The translations under genes were made by a program, and so were the position numbers. A model generated the notes under the pieces. The model ran no database searches. It was not told the origin of the DNA and worked only from the letters and a program-made list of their open reading frames with translations. Of a stretch of DNA of 64,000 bases, positions 36,196 through 41,858 are shown in pieces; position 1 is the stretch's first letter; every line of letters starts with the position of its first letter. The stretch spans positions 1-64,000 of the forward strand of contig CAYNST010000004.1 of assembly GCA_964399955.1 (NCBI GenBank). The letters run 5' to 3'. This stretch comes from CAYNST01 sp964399955. Lineage in GTDB: Bacteria > Pseudomonadota > Gammaproteobacteria > Pseudomonadales > Cellvibrionaceae.

Positions 36196-36507
36196 TTAGC
36201 GGCCGGGGCCGGTCTCTGTTGTACTTTTTTGCATTTTCGCAAGCAGCGTGGCCAATTGCGAAAACTCCGGTTCTTTCAGGGTGGCCGCACCGCGGCTGAC
36301 AGTGGCAATGCCCACCTTGAGCTGGGCGGCAATTTCTCGCTGCGGTGTCTTTGCCAGCAGCAGCTGAAAAATCTGCAGGCGGTTTTCTAGGTCATCCAGC
36401 TCCCGGCTGGAGAGAATAGTCTCCAGTACTGTGCCCATTACCTGAGGATCGGTGATGCTGCACAGCAGGGCGAGTAAATCTTGGCGAGATGATGTCGGCT
36501 TATTCAT
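36196..36507 (-). CDS. trpR: Trp operon repressor
   Basis: Tryptophan-activated dimeric repressor of 103 residues. The family core is present: LLALLCSITDPQVMGTVLET, then SSRELDDLENRLQIFQLLL and the helix-turn-helix TPQREIAAQLKVGIATVSRG (about 54-73). It is the first gene of trpR-trpE-trpG. A TrpR operator-like palindrome directly abuts the start codon, so the operon should be autoregulated. No Shine-Dalgarno is present before the ATG, which with the promoter position suggests a leaderless mRNA. Confidence 0.93.
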   Translation of the reverse strand: MNKPTSSRQDLLALLCSITDPQVMGTVLETILSSRELDDLENRLQIFQLLLAKTPQREIAAQLKVGIATVSRGAATLKEPEFSQLATLLAKMQKSTTETGPGR

Positions 36508-36525
36508 GTACTAGTACGGTAGTTC
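36508..36525 (-). promoter_or_regulatory. TrpR operator of the trpREG operon
   Basis: On the minus strand the 18 bases GAACTACCGTACTAGTAC match the TrpR consensus GNACTAGTTNACTAGTNC at the outer positions of both half-sites; the right half ACTAGTAC is perfect and the left half keeps GAACTA. It ends directly at the trpR ATG and overlaps the predicted -10. That placement fits repression by blocking RNA polymerase. Confidence 0.8.
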
Positions 36526-36545
36526 ATGGCGGGTGTGGCTGTCAA
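36516..36545 (-). promoter_or_regulatory. Predicted sigma-70 promoter of trpREG, possibly leaderless
   Basis: A perfect -35 TTGACA (36540-36545 on the minus strand) is followed after 18 bases by a weak -10 TACCGT (36516-36521). Transcription would start within about two bases of the trpR ATG. The weak -10 is the uncertain part. Confidence 0.55.
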
Positions 36546-36872
36546 CCCCCTGCAGGGCTGAGAAGGGTTGCGGGCGCCGCTCCAGCCCTGTGCACAGGTG
36601 GCGGAGCAACCGGATAAGGTGGCAGGGGTTCAGTTGGACCAAACCGGGCCTGCTCCCCTGGCGTACTTCATTCAAGGCAGGTCAAGTTCTGGGGTATTGG
36701 CAGCTACAGCCAGAGCGGGCCCGGGGATGAGGTCTGTAAACAGGAAGCCATCTTGCCGAGATTGGCCAAAAACGGCTAGCAATGCTGTCCGCGCCCGGCT
36801 GGCACTCATGTCGGGCGCGGGCTTATAGAACCACCAAGCGAGGAAACGCCTGTGCAAGACAAGAGGAACGTG
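36546..36872. other. Intergenic region between trpR and the proline-rich gene
   Basis: About 330 bases without a supported gene. One notable structure is CCGCGCCCG (36789-36797) paired with CGGGCGCGG (36812-36820) around a 14-base loop, about 50 bases before the next start codon. It may be a 5' leader structure or a chance GC-rich pairing. Confidence 0.4.
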
Positions 36873-37142
36873 ATGAACTCCGGTTCAGAGCCGGAGATTC
36901 AGCCGCCGGACAGTCCCGACCCAAGTATTGAACCACCGGGCAGGCCTTCACCGGAGATAGAGCCGCCGGGAGCGCCAAAGCCCGATATTGCGCCGCCCCC
37001 CGACGAGCTGCCGCCTGCGGATTCTCCAGACGAAGTGCCGCCGGCTGACCTGCCACCGCAGGATGTTCCGGGCGATGTGCCTCCCGATATAGACCCACCG
37101 GGTGGTGACACCATCGGCAATCCGCCGCCTATGGAGTTTTGA
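36873..37142 (+). CDS. Proline-rich acidic small protein, function unknown
   Basis: An 89-residue protein I do not recognise. It is built from imperfect repeats of about 11 residues such as SPDPSIEPPG, SPEIEPPG and KPDIAPPP, so it is almost entirely Pro, Asp, Glu, Gly and Ser. It has no signal peptide and no hydrophobic segment, and is probably unstructured. ATG 36873 is preceded by AGAGGA at 6 bases, better than the GTG at 36852. It converges with the cytosine deaminase gene, 6 bases between stops. The good ribosome binding site supports that it is real, but low-complexity sequences can give false open frames. Confidence 0.5.
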   Translation: MNSGSEPEIQPPDSPDPSIEPPGRPSPEIEPPGAPKPDIAPPPDELPPADSPDEVPPADLPPQDVPGDVPPDIDPPGGDTIGNPPPMEF

Positions 37143-37148
37143 CCGGCC

Positions 37149-37586
37149 TTAGCTGCCAATGTCTTCGTTCCAGAGCTCCGGCTTGTTTTTGATGAACTGG
37201 CTCATCATCTGGATACATTCGGCGTTTTGCAGTACTTCAACCTCAACTCCGCGCTGACGCAGCAGCGCTTCATCGCCCATAAAAGTCACATTTTCACCAA
37301 CAACAACCTTGCCTATGCCGTAGAGCAGAATGGCGCCACTGCACATGGGGCAAGGGGATAGGGTGGTGTATAGGGTGCAGTCCCGGTAGACACTGGCAGG
37401 CTGGCGGCCGGCGTTTTCAAACGCGTCCATTTCCCCGTGCAACACCACGCTGCCTTGTTGCACGCGCCGATTGTGTCCGCGGCCGATAATTCTGCCCTGG
37501 TAGACGATCACCGAGCCGATGGGAATGCCTTGCTCGGTAAGGCCCTGACGGGCCTCGTCTATGGCGGCTTGCATGAAGGGGTCCAT
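37149..37586 (-). CDS. Cytosine deaminase of the yeast Fcy1 type
   Basis: Zinc-dependent deaminase converting cytosine to uracil, 145 residues. The ATG at 37586 is preceded by AGGAGA. Zinc and catalytic residues are in VVLHGEMDAFENAG (H50, E52) and TLYTTLSPCPMCSGA (C79, C82). These match yeast Fcy1 His62, Glu64, Cys91 and Cys94 with identical spacing. Further Fcy1-like segments are GRGHNRRVQQGS, YGIGKVVVGENV and the C-terminal FIKNKPELWNEDIG, which caps the active site in Fcy1. Bacterial CodA is an unrelated amidohydrolase, so this is the fungal-type enzyme. Other nucleoside or guanine deaminases of the same superfamily are less likely because of the C-terminal match. Confidence 0.88.
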   Translation of the reverse strand: MDPFMQAAIDEARQGLTEQGIPIGSVIVYQGRIIGRGHNRRVQQGSVVLHGEMDAFENAGRQPASVYRDCTLYTTLSPCPMCSGAILLYGIGKVVVGENVTFMGDEALLRQRGVEVEVLQNAECIQMMSQFIKNKPELWNEDIGS

Positions 37587-37745
37587 CAATTTCTCCTGAA
37601 TTAAACTGTCTGCGGCGATAGAAGCGGGCGCATCGCGCAGATTTAGGCTATTGCTCGCCGCCTGACGGGCCCGCTTCGGTGTGTGTTCCACTCAAGGTGG
37701 GTGGCGGCGAGTACTATTGCGTGACGCACCGGTAGGTTTCACAAT

Positions 37746-37782
37746 GGTAACTATTCAGCTTAACCAGTGACTGTTCAGATTA
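37746..37782. repeat. Paired motif TTCAG with 20-base spacing
   Basis: Two related 17-base boxes, GGTAACTATTCAGCTTA (37746-37762) and AGTGACTGTTCAGATTA (37766-37782), repeat at exactly 20 bases, about two helical turns. Similar paired boxes occur at 45904-45940 and a single inverted one at 46113-46129. They lie between the divergent deaminase and dienelactone-hydrolase genes. Possible regulator sites or remnants of a repeated element. Confidence 0.4.
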
Positions 37783-38007
37783 CGCCAGAATTTGTGCGAA
37801 GCAAGGTAAAAAAATATGGGTGTACAGGTGTAAATACGTCGCACTGCCTGTGCTTTGCCCCTATCGGGGCCCGCTTTGCGGGCGTTCCGTCCTGCTCCTG
37901 AAAGAATTCTGACCATTTTTGATGCAGCAACAGGAAAATTCGGGCATGAGCTGATTAGTTGCTTACAATCTGCGATCACTTTGGCAACCCTTCAAGGACG
38001 TTTATCT

Positions 38008-38760
38008 ATGAAAAAATTTGCATTAGTCTGCGCGTTTGTGGGTTTAGCCACGGCGCCCCTACTGGCTTTGGCTGCAGGCAAAGACATTGCCTACAGCATT
38101 GATGGCAAAGATTATGAAGGCTATTTTACCGCCCCCAAGGCCAAACAGGCGCCTCTGGTCTTGTTGGTTCACGACTGGGACGGGCTTACCGACTACGAAA
38201 AAAAGCGCGCTGAAATGCTGCAACAGGAAGGCTATGCGGTATTTGCGGCAGACCTGTTTGGCAAGGGCATTCGCCCCACCAAAATGGAGGATCGCAAACA
38301 GCACACCGGCGAGCTCTACACCGACCGGCAGAAGATGCGCAAATTGATGCACGGTGCCTTACAGGCGGCCAAGCAACAGGGGGCAAACGTTGATAACACC
38401 GTGGTCATGGGCTATTGCTTTGGTGGCGCTGCAGCATTGGAATTGGCCCGCTCAGGGGCTGACCTGCGCGGGTTTATCAGCGTGCACGGCGGGCTTGATA
38501 CGCCCGAAGGGCAGGGCTACAAAAGCGCCAAAGGGCAATTGCTGATTCAGCATGGCGCTGCGGATACTGCCGTGACCTTTGATCAATTTTACGCCTTGGG
38601 GCGGGAGCTGGAAACCGCCGGCCTTGATTACGAGCTGATAGCCTACGGCGGGGCACCGCATGCCTGGACCGTGTACGACAGTGACAATTACCGCGAACAG
38701 GCAGATCTGCGGTCGTGGGAGCGCCAGCTCAGTTTTCTGCGGGAAGTTTCCAAGCGCTGA
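38008..38760 (+). CDS. Secreted dienelactone hydrolase family protein
   Basis: An alpha/beta-hydrolase of 250 residues. ATG 38008 with AAGGACG upstream starts a signal peptide (ALVCAFVGLATAPLLALAAG, residues 5-24). The catalytic triad of the DLH family is intact: Cys137 in GYCFGG, Asp186 in HGAADTAV and His218 in GAPHAW. LLVHDWDGLTDYEKK forms the oxyanion region. The natural substrate is unknown; DLH-like proteins act on lactones and esters, and this one should work in the periplasm. A GC-rich hairpin follows the stop. Confidence 0.88.
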   Translation: MKKFALVCAFVGLATAPLLALAAGKDIAYSIDGKDYEGYFTAPKAKQAPLVLLVHDWDGLTDYEKKRAEMLQQEGYAVFAADLFGKGIRPTKMEDRKQHTGELYTDRQKMRKLMHGALQAAKQQGANVDNTVVMGYCFGGAAALELARSGADLRGFISVHGGLDTPEGQGYKSAKGQLLIQHGAADTAVTFDQFYALGRELETAGLDYELIAYGGAPHAWTVYDSDNYREQADLRSWERQLSFLREVSKR

Positions 38761-38772
38761 TCAACAAGCTGA

Positions 38773-38798
38773 CGGCCCGACCGTACCCTGTCGGGCCG
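38773..38798. terminator. GC-rich hairpin after the dienelactone-hydrolase-like gene
   Basis: CGGCCCGAC (38773-38781) pairs perfectly with GTCGGGCCG (38790-38798) around an 8-base loop. It lies between convergent genes, 13 bases after the stop at 38760. No T run follows. Confidence 0.5.
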
Positions 38799-38918
38799 CA
38801 GGGCCGGTGATTTGAATAGCGGAAGAAGCGGCGGGTCAATTGGCGCACAAGGCCTTAACCTGGAGCCAATAACCCTCCTGCAATGCCGCTGCCGGCAGGC
38901 TCACCTGTACGCAACCCG

Positions 38919-40307
38919 TCAACCAGCGGCTTCGGCCATTTGCTCCAGTATTTGCCCAAACAAAGCAACGACCGCCTCTTTGGCGTCCACTCCCTCGGGC
39001 AGCCCCGGTTGAACCATCTGCGCAATGAGATAAATGCTTCTTTGGCCGTCCACCAGGCCGAGCACCTGTTTGATGAAGTCGTGCCCCATCTGGCACTGAA
39101 AGTTGATGGCAGGGACGGGCAGGTGGTGCATGATCAACCAGCCGGGCGCCGTCCATTCCTCGGTCGGTCCGGGCGTTGGGACGGCTTGCGCACCGGTACG
39201 CTTGCGCGCCGAAAACGACAGTACTTGCTCGTGGTGGTAGCGAGCGTTCAAGGGCGATGCCATATGAGCAATCTCCTCGACGCTGTGCTGCTCAATGTCG
39301 AAACCTGCTTTATCGGCAAAGTCCATGATTTCTTCGGCAGAGTACTTCAGGTCAAAGCTCAGCTGACCGGAATAGAGCAGTGGCCCGGTGTTGATCCAGG
39401 TGCCGCCGGGCTCCAGCAAATAGGCAATCACGGCAATCAGATCTTTCACATCGCCGCCGGTCACATCCAGAAGCCATGAGGTTACGATGGTGTCAACGCT
39501 GCTCTCTCGCAGCGGCATGTTCCAAACGTCGGCACCCAGCCCGAACCAACTTTTGTGCAATTGTTGCGGGTCTTCCGGTGGCTCCATGCGCCAGGACCTG
39601 GAGTAGGGGTAGCCGATCTGGGGGTAGGTGTACAGCTCCGGCAGGGTGATTGCGCGGCGCTGCTTGATAAGCGACTGGGCGCAGCTTAGAAGGAACGGGT
39701 TGATATCTGCGGCGAGGGTGAATTGCGGCTGCAGGACCCTGTGCAGATCCCAGCTCAGCCTCCCGGCACCGGCGCCCAGAAACAGCATTTTTACTGGCTT
39801 GGGTGAGGGCCAGATATTCAGTACCCGCTGCAGGTTGGCGTCGTTGACATGAGTGGGGTAATGTTTGCTTGGCTCGCCATCCCAGGCCCAGTCACGAAGA
39901 ATGTGGTGATAATATTCAGTGGGGTTGTCGACGGCCGCCTGTTCAAATACTTCGCTGCGCTGACTTTGCAGGCCGGCTTCTAGGAGCTGGCCCATGATCA
40001 TTTCCAGGCTCTCTCGCATGGCTTCCAGCGCCTGCTCCAGGCGTGCGCGCGTCAGCGCCGAAACATCGTAGCCCTGCAGTGTGTAATCCAGGTGCGCAAG
40101 GGCATCACCGCCTTGTTGCTCCATCATAGCCATCTGGTGCTGCCAAAGCTCCCTCTGCTTCAGCCCGGTGGTGAACAGGCAGGGAATTTCGCCTAAGTTG
40201 AAAAATTCGCTGTTGCAGCCGTCGCAGTGTGGTCTGACCAAGTCCTTCGCGCAGATGGGGCAAACCAGCACGCCCTCGGGAAATAAAAACCCTGTCGTTT
40301 CAACCAT
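38919..40307 (-). CDS. N2227-type (carnosine N-methyltransferase-like) SAM methyltransferase with zinc ribbon and PqqD-like tail
   Basis: A 462-residue multidomain enzyme. Residues 15-40 form a Trm112-like zinc ribbon (CPICAKDLVRPHCDGC). A linker of about 130 residues leads to a class I SAM domain: MLFLGAGAGRLSWDLH (motif I), LAADINPFLLSCAQ, then DTIVTSWLLDVTGG, LLEPGGTWINTGPLLYSG and DKAGFDIEQ. The INxGPLLY stretch and the following ARYHHEQVLSFSARK are hallmarks of the N2227/carnosine N-methyltransferase family. The tail has QVLGLVDGQRSIYLIAQMV, resembling a PqqD-like winged helix. Methyltransferase activity is well supported; substrate is unknown, and a peptide substrate is only a suggestion from the tail. 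It reads convergently to the DLH gene. Confidence 0.75.
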   Translation of the reverse strand: MVETTGFLFPEGVLVCPICAKDLVRPHCDGCNSEFFNLGEIPCLFTTGLKQRELWQHQMAMMEQQGGDALAHLDYTLQGYDVSALTRARLEQALEAMRESLEMIMGQLLEAGLQSQRSEVFEQAAVDNPTEYYHHILRDWAWDGEPSKHYPTHVNDANLQRVLNIWPSPKPVKMLFLGAGAGRLSWDLHRVLQPQFTLAADINPFLLSCAQSLIKQRRAITLPELYTYPQIGYPYSRSWRMEPPEDPQQLHKSWFGLGADVWNMPLRESSVDTIVTSWLLDVTGGDVKDLIAVIAYLLEPGGTWINTGPLLYSGQLSFDLKYSAEEIMDFADKAGFDIEQHSVEEIAHMASPLNARYHHEQVLSFSARKRTGAQAVPTPGPTEEWTAPGWLIMHHLPVPAINFQCQMGHDFIKQVLGLVDGQRSIYLIAQMVQPGLPEGVDAKEAVVALFGQILEQMAEAAG

Positions 40308-40410
40308 TGAACACCTTCTGGTTTAGTGGTTTGAGAATTGTTTTGTCCGGGTTGGCAAAGAATGCTTGTTTCTTCCCGGTCGATGCAAAGCCCGCACTTT
40401 AGCCCGGCCA

Positions 40411-40440
40411 AAAAAAAACCCGCCAGTTGTGGTGGCGGGA
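40411..40440 (-). terminator. Intrinsic terminator of the DUF1592-DUF1552 operon
   Basis: On the minus strand CCCGCCA and TGGCGGG form a stem with a 7-base loop, followed by a run of eight T (the A run at 40411-40418 on the plus strand). It lies about 70 bases after the DUF1552 stop. A second strong hairpin precedes it. Confidence 0.85.
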
Positions 40441-40466
40441 TTGATTCTTTGGCAAGAAAGCCAGGT

Positions 40467-40500
40467 AGGGGCCCGGGCGCGGTGTGCGCCTGGGCCCCCT
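40467..40500. terminator. Large GC-rich stem-loop directly after the DUF1552 gene
   Basis: AGGGGCCCGGGCGC (40467-40480) pairs with GCGCCTGGGCCCCCT (40486-40500) with one mismatch or bulge. It sits between the DUF1552 stop (40510) and the canonical terminator at 40411-40440. It may protect the 3' end or make a tandem terminator. Confidence 0.65.
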
Positions 40501-40509
40501 GAGCGTTAG

Positions 40510-41808
40510 CTATGACACCAGATCCACGTCGCCGCCCGTGGCTCCAGCCAGGCGCAGGCCTGCCGGATCTACGCCCAGGCCCATGGCAACTTCGGCGTGG
40601 AAATCCCGCGAGGTTGAGGCGGTGCCCTTGGACGAGAAACCCGTGTTGAAGCTTGGCAAGCGCGAAGCCAGCAGGAAGGGCGCGTCTGTCGATGCGTGCG
40701 ACAGTCCATTGCCGAAACAGCTCACCTGGCAAAAAGCCGTGCTGTTGATCAGCGGTTGCCCGTCGGAATCCATGGTATCCATCAACTTTCTGATGAAATA
40801 CGCCGGCACTTCGTACTTTTCGCGCATCATTGGGTTCCAGACCGAGGCACCGCCGGAGTGCGCTGCACTGTGCCCATCAAAACCGCGATAGGTCCAGCCA
40901 CCGCCGTTGTGGTTGCCAATCTGCAGTACGCCAACACGGGTAATATCGGCTTGGAAGGCGGCGACCAGTATGTCGGCCTGCAGTTTGGCGTGCTCGACCA
41001 TGCCGGCGTTGGTGGAATCATCGTAGCCGCCGGGGATGTCCGGCTTGTACGCGTCCAGATCGGGCGCTGCAGCATTGGCAAGGTCCCCAATGCGGCTTTC
41101 TATCCGCTCTATGCCCGAAAAGTGGGCGTCTATCCGCTCGTGTTCTGCCGTGCTCAGCTTAGCTTTGATGCGTTCAAGCGCGCGTTTCTGCGCATCAAAA
41201 GACAGCAGGTAGGTGTCATCCGTGCCCAGGTCGGGCAAAGCGCCGAAGTATCGTTGCAGTGCCTGTCCCGGGTCTTCAACCGGCAGGCCGCTGGAGCTGA
41301 TGATCATACCTGCGCCAGCACCGCTGTCGGCGGCGTTGGAGCCCAGGAATATTGTGGAGTAGTAACTGCGCGGGCCCAGCACCGGGCCCAGGTCTGCGTC
41401 CACTGTGCTTCTGGAGTAGTCGCCTCCAAGCGCCTGACGGGCACCACCGTGGCCGGCCACTTCGGTATCCACGCCGCGGAAATGGCAGATCTGGGCAACG
41501 TCGTAACTCTCCGACCCGTAGTGGTAAGAAGAGCCGGAGATGGCGCCTGCGGACGAGGGTTTCCAATCTCCAGGTGAGCCGCTGTGAATGTAGCAATACA
41601 CCACGCGCTTGGGCGCCTCCTGTGCCTGCGCATAGCGTGCGGTCATGATGCCGCCCAGCAGGCTTGAGTAACGCAGCGTACTGGCGGCGATGCCGGATTT
41701 ACCAACCAGGTCCAGGAACTTGCGCCGGGACTTCTGTACGTCTTTGCGCTGAGCTTCAGCAATTTTCTGATTGGGCTCTTTTGTCTTGTTCGGAAATTTC
41801 ATAGTCAT
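40510..41808 (-). CDS. DUF1552 family protein with twin-arginine-like signal
   Basis: A 432-residue protein. The N-terminus has a charged leader ending SRRKFLDLVGKSGIAAS, a plausible Tat signal, so export in folded form is likely. The rest is the DUF1552 domain: RVVYCYIHSGSPGDW, STIFLGSNAADSG, LPVEDPGQALQRYFGALPDL, HERIDAHFSGIERIESR and the segment ITRVGVLQIGNHNGGGWTYR followed by GFDGHSAAH. AGGAAAAGG lies before the ATG at 41808. DUF1552 genes are typically found beside DUF1592/DUF1588/DUF1585 cytochromes, as here. Biochemical function of the family is not established. Confidence 0.88.
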   Translation of the reverse strand: MTMKFPNKTKEPNQKIAEAQRKDVQKSRRKFLDLVGKSGIAASTLRYSSLLGGIMTARYAQAQEAPKRVVYCYIHSGSPGDWKPSSAGAISGSSYHYGSESYDVAQICHFRGVDTEVAGHGGARQALGGDYSRSTVDADLGPVLGPRSYYSTIFLGSNAADSGAGAGMIISSSGLPVEDPGQALQRYFGALPDLGTDDTYLLSFDAQKRALERIKAKLSTAEHERIDAHFSGIERIESRIGDLANAAAPDLDAYKPDIPGGYDDSTNAGMVEHAKLQADILVAAFQADITRVGVLQIGNHNGGGWTYRGFDGHSAAHSGGASVWNPMMREKYEVPAYFIRKLMDTMDSDGQPLINSTAFCQVSCFGNGLSHASTDAPFLLASRLPSFNTGFSSKGTASTSRDFHAEVAMGLGVDPAGLRLAGATGGDVDLVS

Positions 41809-41858
41809 ACCTTTTCCTGATTGTTGCGGCGGCCCAACGGGTACCGCCGCAACACATA

